Source of the DNA: Alteromonas sp. KUL49 | Lineage (GTDB): Bacteria; Pseudomonadota; Gammaproteobacteria; Enterobacterales; Alteromonadaceae | Length of the DNA stretch: 56,226 nt | Assembly: GCF_006538345.1 (NCBI RefSeq) | Contig: NZ_BJKL01000014.1 | Span: 1-56,226 of the forward strand | Direction: 5' to 3' | Shown here: piece by piece, positions 33,851-43,317 of the stretch | How positions within the stretch are numbered: the first letter of the stretch is position 1 | Layout: every line of letters begins with the position of its first letter | Notes under the pieces: model-generated | The model's input: only the letters and a program-made list of their open reading frames with translations | Database searches by the model: none | What the model was told of the DNA's origin: nothing | Translations under genes and position numbers: made by a program

Positions 33851-33869
33851 CATCTGAGTTAATGGCAGT

Positions 33870-34889
33870 TTATTTGGGGTACCCCATTGGGTTTTGTGAT
33901 TGCCAGTTCCATGTACTTGCACACATTTCGTCAAGCCCCTTGACGGCAGTCCAACCCAACTCTTCACTCGCAAGCACAGGGTCTGCATAACAAGCCGCTA
34001 TATCACCACTACGCCTTGGTTTAATGGCATAAGGAATAGTTTTACCGCTCGCTTTTTCGAAAGCTTTCACCATATCTAGCACTGAATAGCCTTGACCGGT
34101 ACCTAGATTGTATTTATCTAGTCCTTGTCCTTTCTCAAGACGACTCAAGGCTTTTAAATGACCATTAGCTAAATCTTCCACGTGAATATAATCGCGTACG
34201 CCTGTGCCATCAGGCGTGTCATAATCGTCACCAAATACACCCAGTTCAGCAAGCTTACCTGTTGCTACTTGAGAAATATAAGGCATCAGGTTGTTAGGAA
34301 TACCATTGGGATCTTCCCCAATTTGACCCGACGGGTGGGCACCTACTGGGTTGAAATAGCGAAGCAGTACTATGTTCCAGTCGTTATCAGAGTTGTAAAG
34401 GTCGGATAATACGTGTTCGACCATTAGCTTAGACATTCCATACGGATTGGTAGGTTCACCTGTGGCCATATTTTCACGTAATGGTAAGGCTGTGGGGTCG
34501 CCGTACACAGTGGCTGATGAACTAAACACTATGTTCTTTACATTGTGACGTTGCATTGCCTGGCACAGCGTTAGTGTGCCGTAGACGTTGTTCTCGTAAT
34601 ATGACAAAGGCTTCTGAACTGATTCTCCAACCGCTTTTAAGCCTGCAAAATGAATAGTCGCGAAGATATCATGCTCACTAAAAATACCGTCTAATACGGC
34701 GGTGTCACGAATATCACCCTGAACAAAGGTAACGGTTTTGTTGGTAAGTTGTTCGACACGTCGCAAAGACTCAGCGCTCGCGTTGCAAAGGTTATCTAAA
34801 ACGACGACGTTAAAGTCTTGCTCCAGTAATTGTAATACAGTGTGACTGCCTATATAGCCCGCGCCGCCGGTAACTAATATAGTCTTCAT
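33870..34889 (-). CDS. galE: UDP-glucose 4-epimerase
   Basis: 339 aa, short-chain dehydrogenase fold: NAD-binding [10 protein letters not shown] at the N-terminus, the catalytic pair as [22 protein letters not shown] and [17 protein letters not shown]. It interconverts UDP-glucose and UDP-galactose, supplying sugar donors for surface glycans. It starts 2 bp after the DUF6170 gene, with its ribosome site (AAAGGAG) inside that gene's end. Confidence 0.96.
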   Translation of the reverse strand: MKTILVTGGAGYIGSHTVLQLLEQDFNVVVLDNLCNASAESLRRVEQLTNKTVTFVQGDIRDTAVLDGIFSEHDIFATIHFAGLKAVGESVQKPLSYYENNVYGTLTLCQAMQRHNVKNIVFSSSATVYGDPTALPLRENMATGEPTNPYGMSKLMVEHVLSDLYNSDNDWNIVLLRYFNPVGAHPSGQIGEDPNGIPNNLMPYISQVATGKLAELGVFGDDYDTPDGTGVRDYIHVEDLANGHLKALSRLEKGQGLDKYNLGTGQGYSVLDMVKAFEKASGKTIPYAIKPRRSGDIAACYADPVLASEELGWTAVKGLDEMCASTWNWQSQNPMGYPK

Positions 34890-34891
34890 GT

Positions 34892-35188
34892 TTACTCCTT
34901 TTCAGATAATGGTGGCAAGTACTTTGCGCTAATTGAATGTTGTATTGGTTTTACGATGAGCGGATAACATAAAAAAACTAACCCAGCCCATAAAATTGAT
35001 GTCCAGTTATTGGCCGTTTGAAGGATAAACGCGAAGGCAGGCACAATAACTAATAGCTTTAATACGTTTAACAGTGTTTTTTCTGGTACTGACAACTGCT
35101 TAGAAGCTGAGTGTAAACGTTTAACCCTCTCTGTTAAAGGAAGTCCTTTTAATGCAGGAATATGACGGGTCGAAAAGTAAAATGTCAT
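34892..35188 (-). CDS. small membrane protein, DUF6170-like
   Basis: 98 aa from ATG 35188 ([22 protein letters not shown]), with GAGAA about eight bases upstream. Two membrane segments (about 45-62 and 66-85). It resembles the DUF6170 family of Alteromonadales as I recall it; no function is known. An in-frame start at 35362 is rejected because it reads through the POT-gene terminator and coding end. Co-transcribed with galE. Confidence 0.75.
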   Translation of the reverse strand: MTFYFSTRHIPALKGLPLTERVKRLHSASKQLSVPEKTLLNVLKLLVIVPAFAFILQTANNWTSILWAGLVFLCYPLIVKPIQHSISAKYLPPLSEKE

Positions 35189-35270
35189 CGTGTTCTCGTT
35201 ACACCTAGTTTTCACATCTGTTACTTCACCATTGTAGGTGATAGCTTTGCTGGATAAAACACCTAATACA

Positions 35271-35305
35271 AAAAATCCGATATCTAACCTAGATATCGGA
35301 TTTTT
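35271..35305 (-). terminator. terminator of the POT transporter gene
   Basis: 16-bp perfect stem (35271-35286 with 35290-35305, core ATCCGATATCT) and a 3-nt loop, flanked by A/T runs in both directions, 24 bp after the transporter stop. Confidence 0.9.
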
Positions 35306-35328
35306 ATTTTCGATGAATAATTCAAACG

Positions 35329-36855
35329 TTACGCTGAGTCCTGTAGACCAGATTTTTCCCATACGCGTGATTTGAAGTTAAATAATGCAATGACAATACC
35401 TATCGCAATACTGAATAGTGCAATTTGAAGGTAAAGGTTTGGCATTTCTTGCACATTTTCTGGGTCAAAGTTACCAGAGAGCAAGCCAGCGATAATGTTT
35501 CCGATTGAATAGGTTAAAACAAAAACGCCCATCATCTGGCCGGCAAAACGTTTTGGCGATAATTTGCTTACAGCACTAAGTGCTACTGGACTAAGACACA
35601 GCTCACCAACAGTATGAAGGAAATAAGTAGTAACCAGCCACATAGGTGCCACTTTAAGTCCTTGAGCTGCGTATTGAGAAGCCATGAACATAACAATGAA
35701 ACCACTCGCCATGATGACGATACCGATAGCGCATTTGAGTGTGTAAGACGGGTCTATCATTCGCTTGGCTAGGTTTATCCAAAGTGCGGCGAAGAACGGC
35801 GACAAGATGATGATAAACAAAGAATTAGACAGTTGGAACCACACAGTAGGGATAGAGGATAATCCGAACCATGAAGTGAGTAACGACCCATCAGATAATG
35901 CTCTTGCTGTGTAATCCTGGGCGAATAGGTTGAGAGACGAGCCTGCTTGCTCGAATCCAGACCAGAAGCATGCGGAAGCAACGCACACGAGGAACAATGC
36001 CCACATTCGTCGTTTTTCATCATCACTCAATTTGCCTTTGAAATAGATGAAACCAAAATAAGCGAAGAAAATCGCAGTAAAGAATACTGCCACTTGTTTA
36101 GCAAGCGCCAACGGGTCTATCGTAATTGTACCCAAGTGTGCAAGCACAATAATCAGTACTGCGATAGCAATTACCGCATATACTGCCGTCCAAGCTTTTC
36201 TTTTAGCAGCACCCTCGTAAGGGTTTGCTGGTAGCACAGAATCTGACGAAAGTGAGTTGTTGGTGAAATGGTATTGGATTAATCCCAATGCCATGCCTAC
36301 CGCCGCAATACCGAATGCATAGTGCCAGCCCCAGTTCTCTTGTAGGTAACCTGTCGTTAGGTACGCTATGAGCGAGCCGATATTGATGCCCATGTAGTAA
36401 AGAGCATAACCACTGTCTCTTCGGCCATCATTGTCACCGTACTGCTGACCAACCATAGCTGAGATATTGGGTTTTAGTAGACCTGTACCCGTTGCAACAA
36501 GAATCAATCCGACAAAAAATAGGTTTTGTAGGTCAATTGCCAGCACTATGTGACCAGCAAATATGACTAAACCGCCATACCAAACGGCTTTTTTACCACC
36601 AATGAGTCGGTCTGCTAACCAGCCTCCAGGTAATCCTAGAAAGTATACTGCGCCAGTATACAAACCGTATATGGCTCCAGCGGTAGCAACGGTAAAGCCT
36701 AACCCCTCTTTTTGCAGGCTGGCAGTCATGAATAGTACTAAGAGTGCACGCATACCGTAGTAGCTCATGCGTTCCCACATTTCAGTGAAGAACAACGTAC
36801 GCAGGCCCCCTGGATGGCCAAAAAAGCTGTTGTCGTTAGTTTTATCTGTAGTCAC
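35329..36855 (-). CDS. proton-dependent oligopeptide transporter (POT/PTR2 family)
   Basis: 508 aa, about 14 membrane segments. Family motifs: the proton-coupling ExxERxxYYG as EMWERMSYYG (about 25-34), GGWLADRLIGGKKAVWYGG, GTGLLKPNISAMVGQQY (PTR2 signature) and a C-terminal-half HTVGELCLSPV. Imports di- and tripeptides with protons. It has its own promoter and terminator; unrelated to the polysaccharide genes around it. Confidence 0.94.
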   Translation of the reverse strand: MTTDKTNDNSFFGHPGGLRTLFFTEMWERMSYYGMRALLVLFMTASLQKEGLGFTVATAGAIYGLYTGAVYFLGLPGGWLADRLIGGKKAVWYGGLVIFAGHIVLAIDLQNLFFVGLILVATGTGLLKPNISAMVGQQYGDNDGRRDSGYALYYMGINIGSLIAYLTTGYLQENWGWHYAFGIAAVGMALGLIQYHFTNNSLSSDSVLPANPYEGAAKRKAWTAVYAVIAIAVLIIVLAHLGTITIDPLALAKQVAVFFTAIFFAYFGFIYFKGKLSDDEKRRMWALFLVCVASACFWSGFEQAGSSLNLFAQDYTARALSDGSLLTSWFGLSSIPTVWFQLSNSLFIIILSPFFAALWINLAKRMIDPSYTLKCAIGIVIMASGFIVMFMASQYAAQGLKVAPMWLVTTYFLHTVGELCLSPVALSAVSKLSPKRFAGQMMGVFVLTYSIGNIIAGLLSGNFDPENVQEMPNLYLQIALFSIAIGIVIALFNFKSRVWEKSGLQDSA

Positions 36856-36890
36856 GATTTATTCCAAATCTGTTATCTTTTTTATATGAA

Positions 36891-36919
36891 CTACGCTGAG
36901 CGTAGCGTGGGGAAACCCC
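36891..36919 (-). promoter_or_regulatory. paired hairpins in the 5' leader of the POT gene
   Basis: Two adjacent hairpins lie in the predicted leader: GGGG-TTT-CCCC (36909-36919) and CTACGC/GCGTAG (36891-36905), both downstream of the predicted promoter at 36934-36962. Function unknown. Confidence 0.45.
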
Positions 36920-36933
36920 GAGTTTGCTTAGCC

Positions 36934-36962
36934 GTTATACTAGAGCTTTTGATAGGACACAA
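36934..36962 (-). promoter_or_regulatory. predicted promoter of the POT gene
   Basis: Minus strand TTGTGT (36957-36962), 17-bp spacer, TATAAC (36934-36939). Gives a leader of roughly 70 nt containing the two hairpins. Confidence 0.5.
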
Positions 36963-37056
36963 GGGAAGGGATAATTCAGTACAAAAATTGGTCGACACTT
37001 TTCGTGTTAAAACAAATGTGCCAAGAAATTTCTCCCTTGGCACGAATGTTCTTTAA

Positions 37057-38199
37057 TTATAGCTCTCGGATAGTCGCCAATACTATTCTGACAATTCCGT
37101 AGGTGAGGAGTAGTACTACTCCAAACAAGGTAAGGTTATACAAAATAGTTGGATAGGCGTTGTCTTCTGGGAGCGTAGGGGATTCTACTGTCACCAAGTG
37201 CTGAAGCTTTTGATAGGCTTCTACACGTGCATTTTCGAGTGTAATTAATGACGAAGAGTAAGCTTGTACTGCAAGTTGTAGCTGCACCTGAAGATTACTA
37301 TAATTTGCCATCAGTTCGCCGACGGAGAGTGGATTACCATTTTCTTCCGGCATACTTATCTTCAGCTTTTGTGCGCTAATTTGACTCTCCAGTGCTGCAA
37401 TTTCTCGTTTGAGGTTTATAACTTCTGATGCGCTATCAGACATGACTCTCGATATTGTATTCAGTTCTGCTTGTTTTTGCGCTAGCGTCGCTTCTAGCGT
37501 AAATGCAATCTGTTGAAAAGCTGCGCCCTCAGCGGTTGGGTCCAACACATTGTAGCGAGCCTGAAATGCAAGAAGTTCGGTTTTGGCTTGTTGAAGTTTT
37601 GATTCAACAATTTCATGTTCCCCTTGAGCAAATTCTAGTTTGCTACGCGCAAGATCGTTATTTATCGTGTTTATAAACTCTTCCGCTTTTTCAACAATTG
37701 CCGCATTGATGGCTTGCGCAAATGATTGGTCGAATGCTCTTGTTTGCAGAGTAATCAAAGACGACATCGAGTCTACTGTTACAGAGATATGGCTTAGGTA
37801 GTACTCATAAAATTCCTCTCGATAATGGTCTTCATCGAGTTTGCTTGCAAAGTCGGCATTGGCGGAAGAATAGTGCCCGCGCAAGTCCAGTTTTTCGTCT
37901 AAGTATTCGAGCATATCGTAAGACTGAATATACGCTTCGACTAATTGACTTTCTGTGTTGAACCCTGCTGATGAAACCGTAGATAGCAGAAGGGAAGAGG
38001 GATCAAAGCTACTGCCTCCTTCAGTTGATTTTACTATTAATTGACTTTTGCTCTCATATTGAGGTGTAGCGATAAAAACTAAATAAATTGCATACAAAAG
38101 CCATGGAAGCAAAAGTGCATAGCTTTTGTGCTCTGATAAAAATCGACTTGTTTTTTTGAGTATGTTTTCCACTATAATTGGACCTATTTTACGACTCAA
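37057..38199 (-). CDS. kpsE: capsule export inner-membrane protein, KpsE-like
   Basis: 380 aa polysaccharide co-polymerase: N-terminal membrane segment (about 27-46), TPQYESKSQLIVKS motif, a long periplasmic coiled-coil region (about 170-290), and a C-terminal membrane segment (about 355-372). With the outer-membrane protein KpsD it forms the export channel for an ABC exporter. The TTG start 38199 overlaps the kpsT stop (TTGA); GTG 38172 is an alternative. Confidence 0.88.
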   Translation of the reverse strand: MSRKIGPIIVENILKKTSRFLSEHKSYALLLPWLLYAIYLVFIATPQYESKSQLIVKSTEGGSSFDPSSLLLSTVSSAGFNTESQLVEAYIQSYDMLEYLDEKLDLRGHYSSANADFASKLDEDHYREEFYEYYLSHISVTVDSMSSLITLQTRAFDQSFAQAINAAIVEKAEEFINTINNDLARSKLEFAQGEHEIVESKLQQAKTELLAFQARYNVLDPTAEGAAFQQIAFTLEATLAQKQAELNTISRVMSDSASEVINLKREIAALESQISAQKLKISMPEENGNPLSVGELMANYSNLQVQLQLAVQAYSSSLITLENARVEAYQKLQHLVTVESPTLPEDNAYPTILYNLTLFGVVLLLTYGIVRIVLATIREL

Positions 38200-38861
38200 C
38201 GAGTTGTGACGCTTTCTTGCGTGTATTGTTCAATGCCTTCCTCTAAATCTTTGAAATAATGAAGTTCTCCGTTCTCAATGATTATAGCCGAGGTACAAAA
38301 CTCTCTGATTTGATCGAGCTCGTGGCTCACCATTATCACGCCCGCTTGTTTACTTTTCTCTTTTAATGAGGATTTTGCTTTTTTCCGAAACAAAGGATCA
38401 CCGACAGAGGTTGCCTCATCGATAAGATAAATGTCGAAGTTGATATTCATACAACAAGCAAAGATGAGTTTTGCCCTCATACCCGCGGAGTAGGTTTTTA
38501 CGGGTAGGTCATAACGTTGTCCAATTTCAGCAAAATCTTGAACTTTGTCCTCATAATCTTTGAGTGAAGGTACGTTGTTTATACGACCAATAAATCTCGT
38601 ATTTTCTCTACCTGTCATCTGAGGGTGAATACCAGTTTGCAATGCTACCGGCCAAGAGAGCGATTTTTCCGATTGGATAGTGCCACGGTCAGGATATTCG
38701 CTCTTTGCCAACATTCTAAATAATGTTGATTTACCAGTACCATTTTTTCCGAGTATGGCTACATTGGTGTTCGTTGGTATATCAAAATTTAAGTTTTTGA
38801 ACACATACTGATTGCCTAGTTTACTAGGATAGCTTTTTGTAACGTTGCGTAAATATATCAT
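38196..38861 (-). CDS. kpsT: polysaccharide ABC exporter ATPase, KpsT-like
   Basis: 221 aa. Walker A LGKNGTGKSTLFRML, a KpsT-type signature TYSAGMRAKLIFACCMNINFD, Walker B-like YLIDEATSVGD and switch His VSHELDQI. It is the short form with no C-terminal carbohydrate-binding domain, as in group 2 capsule exporters. Overlaps kpsM (ATGA) and kpsE (TTGA). Confidence 0.93.
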   Translation of the reverse strand: MIYLRNVTKSYPSKLGNQYVFKNLNFDIPTNTNVAILGKNGTGKSTLFRMLAKSEYPDRGTIQSEKSLSWPVALQTGIHPQMTGRENTRFIGRINNVPSLKDYEDKVQDFAEIGQRYDLPVKTYSAGMRAKLIFACCMNINFDIYLIDEATSVGDPLFRKKAKSSLKEKSKQAGVIMVSHELDQIREFCTSAIIIENGELHYFKDLEEGIEQYTQESVTTR

Positions 38862-39636
38862 CTAGCTAGCACCTTTCGCCAAGAGAGATGGTAGAGCGCT
38901 AAGCTAAAGAAAAGCGTTACTAATGCCGAGCCAAAGATGTATTCTATTGATAGCCCTCGATTACCATAACCCGCATCGACTGTATAGCGAGCATACTCAA
39001 TGAAATGTAATAGAGGGTTCCAAGTTAAGTAGTGCCAGTACTCCTCTGGAAAGTCTTGTAAACTAAAAAAACACAAGATATGAACATCAAAGGTCTGGTA
39101 ACAAGTGACTTGATCTTGTCAACTTCGGGTACAAATGCAGCTGCTACACCAAATATTAGACCGGTGCTAACCCCAAACAACCATAGAGTAAAGAACAGAG
39201 TGATTAGCATGAGTGTCTCGTCAACGGAAGCTGGCATTCCTAATAAATATAGAGATGCGCAAAGCATACCTACAACGATGCATTTTATTGAGAGCTCTAT
39301 AAAACCTGAACCAACCACCGCAGCCAGAGGCTGTACCTGCCTAAAGGCATACAGAGGTTTATTTCTTTTTATTGATATCGATACTGATTGAAGTGTAGTG
39401 ATAAATAGCTGATAACCAACCATACCTACGATCATAAAGATAACGACTGGTAGTCCATGTACATCGTCCCCTGAGATCGCTCCACGAGCAAATGACAAAG
39501 TAAAAATAAAAACAAAAGGTTCAACAAAAGCCCAACTAAGTCCAAATTTGTCATTAAATTTGCTTTGTAGCTCTCTCAAGAAAAGCGCAAAGACAACGTT
39601 TCTCCAAGCGTAAAACTGATCCCTTAGAGGTATCAT
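38858..39636 (-). CDS. kpsM: polysaccharide ABC exporter permease KpsM-like, frameshifted
   Basis: Start ATG 39636 with AGGGA five bases upstream; a TTG at 39651 is also in frame. Multi-pass permease: RNVVFALFLRELQSKF, SWAFVEPFVFI, then six membrane segments. The frame breaks at LMFISCVF; the following frame continues FSLQDFPEEYWHYLTWNPL and LLHFIEYARYTVDAGY. Adding one base to the A7 run at 39065-39071 gives 259 aa, the usual KpsM size (about 258). Likely sequencing error. Confidence 0.9.
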
Positions 39637-39637
39637 G

Positions 39638-41458
39638 TTAGTCCCTATCAACTATGTTCGTTGCAGCATTTGCCGCTATAGCTATTTGATACATGATTTG
39701 GGTAATATCTTTAACAGATTGCAGCAATTTTGGATCGATTGCTGGTAAGACGATGACTTGGTCGCCAGCGCTTAAGCTGGTTTGATGTCCACTATTCAAC
39801 CAGGTTGAATCGCCTACAGATGCAAGCACAACGCTGCCATTCGATTTTATAACAAGAATTTTCTCATCTTCCGCACGTTCAGTAAAACCTCCGGCCCAAG
39901 CGATGTAGTCTTCAGCATTTGCTTCAGGATTGAATACCAAAGATTGAGGAAGTAGCACTTCACCACCAACATGTATCAAGTCAGTGGTCGTCGGAATCAC
40001 AATTGTATCATTCGGTTCAAGGAGGATATTTGCGATCTGTCCCGCCTCGGATACAACTACTCTGCCGAGAGGTTCTACTTGGCGTGCTCGTGCAATGAAG
40101 TCGGAGACCATTTGCGCTTCTTGAACACGTATTGCACCCTCACCCGTTGAAGCGATTGGCGCTGTATACATGCTCCTCTCTAGGCGTTGCAGTCCCTGCT
40201 CAATAATTTCTTTTTGCTTAACCGCAACACTTTCTCTTAGCAAGAATACATTTTTACTGTCAGACAAAATTCCATCAGCAGCGACGTGGTCTAGGACATC
40301 CAACAGGCGGGTTCCTTTGTCGACCATTACTTGTGATGCCCCTCTAAATGACCCTGCGATATTGATTCGATAGATCTGTGGATCGTTGTCCGCAACGTAT
40401 TCAACATTGTCACCACTTTGAAGCACCAGAGATTCGAATTCGGCCAGTGGTACATATCTGGCAAACTGAGTGTTGTTTCTAACTCCTGAGATTGATGCAT
40501 GTGATATATGGTCAGCTGGTCTGGAATAATGAGTAACAGATGCTCCATTTTTTTCACTTTCAGTGACTTCAAAAGTAAAACTGTTTCTTGCGCCAGTTGA
40601 TATACTTATTGTCTCGCCTATTGGATGGACAAGGATAATATCTCCATCTTCAAATGATATAGAAGGAAGTCTTCCATCCTTGAAAAACGCGTAAAGATCT
40701 GCGGTAGCGACAACGTCGCCTTCACGAACAATATCGATTTTCCTGAAGCTTCCACGTTTGAAGTCTATTCCGCCAGCTCGCTTCAAATAGTATAGAACGC
40801 TGTCAGATGCTAATCCGGCATATTGACCAGGCCTAATAACTGGGCCGGTTATGTACACGGACACCGGTGTTGAGGTTAAAAGGTTTACATATATATTGAC
40901 GCCGCTGGTATATACTTGACCGATCTTCGCGCTTACAGTTTGGTTTATATTTCCCGCCGGAGTTCCCGAAACGCTTATTGGTCCGACATTAGGGATAAAA
41001 ATATTGCCCTGATTATCAACAGTAACAACATCAGAGAAGTTCACCGTTCCCCAGATCCAAATCGATATTTTATCTCCGGGAGCGATAAGGTAATTCTCAT
41101 TTAACCCGTCTGTGCGCTCAGATTCGAAACCTCCAATAAACAAATTAGCGGCAAATGGAGGATTATCCATTGCCTCCGTCATCGGAAAAACGGTATCAAG
41201 AGTTGGCTCGCCGGGTAAAACTCGACCGCTTCTGGGCTGAGTCGTAAATTGCCCGGTTTGACTCATAGGCGATGTCGCACCTGGCAACGTACGCTGAGAC
41301 TGAATGTTCAGTGGAGAGATGGTACCAACAGAAGTCTGAGTATTACCTTGAAGTGCTTGTGAGCGAAGTGTCTCTAGTTGTTCCAATGTCTGGCTATTCA
41401 CATTGAAAACGAACAAAAGACTTGCAGCTAAACCGATATAGAATTTTTGAAATTTCAT
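39638..41458 (-). CDS. kpsD: polysaccharide export outer-membrane protein, KpsD/OtnA-like
   Basis: 606 aa with a signal peptide (cleavage near VNSQ) and no lipobox, as in KpsD. A Pro/Gln/Ser-rich stretch (about 35-85) is followed by a Poly_export domain (about 120-205: LIAPGDKISIWIWGTVN, VDNQGNIFIPNVGPISV) and SLBB-like repeats (VYITGPVIRPGQYAG; INIAGSFRGASQ; VHVGGEVLLPQSL). It makes the outer-membrane part of the capsule channel. One base separates it from kpsM. Confidence 0.9.
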   Translation of the reverse strand: MKFQKFYIGLAASLLFVFNVNSQTLEQLETLRSQALQGNTQTSVGTISPLNIQSQRTLPGATSPMSQTGQFTTQPRSGRVLPGEPTLDTVFPMTEAMDNPPFAANLFIGGFESERTDGLNENYLIAPGDKISIWIWGTVNFSDVVTVDNQGNIFIPNVGPISVSGTPAGNINQTVSAKIGQVYTSGVNIYVNLLTSTPVSVYITGPVIRPGQYAGLASDSVLYYLKRAGGIDFKRGSFRKIDIVREGDVVATADLYAFFKDGRLPSISFEDGDIILVHPIGETISISTGARNSFTFEVTESEKNGASVTHYSRPADHISHASISGVRNNTQFARYVPLAEFESLVLQSGDNVEYVADNDPQIYRINIAGSFRGASQVMVDKGTRLLDVLDHVAADGILSDSKNVFLLRESVAVKQKEIIEQGLQRLERSMYTAPIASTGEGAIRVQEAQMVSDFIARARQVEPLGRVVVSEAGQIANILLEPNDTIVIPTTTDLIHVGGEVLLPQSLVFNPEANAEDYIAWAGGFTERAEDEKILVIKSNGSVVLASVGDSTWLNSGHQTSLSAGDQVIVLPAIDPKLLQSVKDITQIMYQIAIAANAATNIVDRD

Positions 41459-41471
41459 TGTGCTAAACCGT

Positions 41472-41813
41472 TTACTTATGGTCTTCTTGAACTAGGGCTT
41501 TGAGATAATTCCACTGACCGTTACTTTGGCAAGCAACTTTCAAACTGGTATTGGGCGTTGAAAAACGGACGCAATTCTTTCCCGTGATTGAAGTATATCT
41601 CGACGTGATATTATGACGAGTACCTCCGATAAAAATACTATTCCCATCAACCTGAACACTGGGCGAAAGTGCTGTCTCTTCCGCTGATAGTGAAAAAGAG
41701 AGTGACGAATGAATCAGAGGTAAGTCGGCAGTGGTTTCTTTGGGAAGAGAGCTACACCCTCCGCAACTAACCACTAGCAAAGTGCTCATTAGAAAGCGAA
41801 ATTTGAATAACAT
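41472..41813 (-). CDS. small lipoprotein at the head of the export operon
   Basis: 113 aa. N-terminal signal with two candidate lipidation cysteines in VVSCGGCSS; the first fits the lipobox best. The C-terminal half reads YTSITGKNCVRFSTP...CQSNGQWNY, a short two-Cys pattern resembling surface-antigen C-terminal domains (a Y-x-S-x-x-G-x-x-C-x-x-F module). Function unknown; 13 bp before kpsD, so probably part of the export machinery operon. Confidence 0.7.
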   Translation of the reverse strand: MLFKFRFLMSTLLVVSCGGCSSLPKETTADLPLIHSSLSFSLSAEETALSPSVQVDGNSIFIGGTRHNITSRYTSITGKNCVRFSTPNTSLKVACQSNGQWNYLKALVQEDHK

Positions 41814-42165
41814 CTATTGTCATGTCCATATAGCAAGTTGCGAGTAGAATACCATAAGATAGTAAAAATGCATGATTAATGAATTGCTCGACGCCATTTG
41901 TAAATTTCGTGCATATTTTTGGTTTTGTTTGTTAATACGTAAGTTTTTTACTTCTTTAGGCTAGCTACTCGCCACATTGTTGATTATCATGTAGAGAAAA
42001 TATATGTAGACGTATCGTCACAGTTCAACGAGCACGAAAGCTCGACTTAGGAAAGTCGTTTCTCAAAATGGAACTTAATTCTTTGATTTCAATTACATGC
42101 GATGATAAGAGACCGCAAGCTTGTCTCAAGTGCATGCGCAGTTCTGCTTTAGTTGGGAGTGGAAC
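41814..42165. promoter_or_regulatory. divergent promoter region of the polysaccharide locus
   Basis: Separates the export operon (minus) from the wecA-like biosynthesis genes (plus). At 42029-42058 two short hairpins overlap: CGAGC...GCTCG (42029-42044) and CGACTT...AAGTCG (42043-42058) share two bases and so cannot both be complete. I found no JUMPstart/ops element. Confidence 0.5.
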
Positions 42166-43250
42166 GTGCTCGCGTATCTAAATTTCATACCGCTCTTCAC
42201 TGCTTTTTTTGTAGCGCTAATCTTGCTGGTAGTGATGACTCCGCTCGCCCATCAATTTGGTTTGGTTGATCAACCAAATGGTAGAAAGCGTCACGCGGGT
42301 ATTGTTCCTTTGACTGGCGGTGTTGCGATATTTATGGCTGTACTCGTTGCCAGCGTAGTCACCGATGTGTGGATGAAAAATAACCCTCTTTTCTTTACAG
42401 CGTCTGCCTTCATAGTGCTTCTGGGAATGTTAGATGACAGGTTTGAACTCAGCGCTAAGGGGCGTTTGATGTGTCAATTCGGAGTCGCATCGATTATGGC
42501 TTGGAGCGCACAAAACTATATTACCTCCCTCGGCAATATCTTTGGAACTGGCGCGCTAAGTTTTGAAATTCTCGGGTATTTCTTTACAGTCATCTGTGTC
42601 GTGGGTGTTATAAACGCTTTCAACATGATCGACGGTATTGACGGCTTGGCTGGTGGTATGAGCCTAGTTGTGTTGCTAACCGTGGTAGGTTTTTTGCTCG
42701 CCTCCGGAAATGGTGCGGCAATAATGGAACCGCTAATTATTGTTGCGGCAATTGTCCCCTTTATGGCCTTCAATTTAAGTTGGAAAGGTTTCAAAGGAAT
42801 AAAATCTTTATGGGTGATGCCGGTAGTATGTTTATCGGTTTGACTATCGTGTGGCTGCTTGTCGACCACACTCAGGGCGCTGAGGCGGCATTTAGGCCGA
42901 TTACAGCGGTTTGGTTGATTGGACTTCCGTTGATGGACATGGCAGCGATCATGTATCGCCGGGCGAAAAAAGGACAATCAGTTTTGAGACCCGACAGACA
43001 ACATCTTCACAATATTTTTATGAGAGCTGGTGTTTCAAGTCGCAAAGCATTGATAGCTATTCTTTGTCTCGGTGCTTGTTACTGTGCGGTGGGTATATTG
43101 GGTGAAATATATCAAATCCCTGAGTACGTAATGTTCTGGGGCTTTATCGCGATCCTGGTGCTATACAGCTACGTCATTCAGAACATTTGGTCCGTTCTGA
43201 GACTATTCAAGAGAATCACCAAAAAAAATACTGTTCAAACAAAGGCGTAA
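42166..43250 (+). CDS. WecA-like polyprenyl-phosphate sugar-1-phosphate transferase, frameshifted
   Basis: Start taken at GTG 42166 (MLAYLNFIPLFTAFFVAL; GGGAGTGGAAC upstream). About ten membrane segments. Motifs: LVDQPNGRKRHAGIVPLTGG, DDRFELSAKGR, NAFNMIDGIDGLAGG, then after the break KIFMGDAGSMFIGL and RPDRQHLHNIFMRAG. The frame is lost at NLSWK; adding one A to AAA at 42784-42786 restores WKRFQRNKIFMG and gives 361 aa (E. coli WecA 367). It would start glycan synthesis by moving GlcNAc-1-P (substrate inferred) to undecaprenyl phosphate. Confidence 0.9.
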
Positions 43251-43317
43251 AACGTTTATAGTACGTCACAATTTTTAGGTATTACTTAGTAATGCAGGTC
43301 ATCAGAGCAGTGTTAGT

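Noticed and set aside
41814..42165. JUMPstart/ops element (RfaH control) for the polysaccharide locus
   Set aside because: No GGCGGTAG-type element found on either strand in this region.
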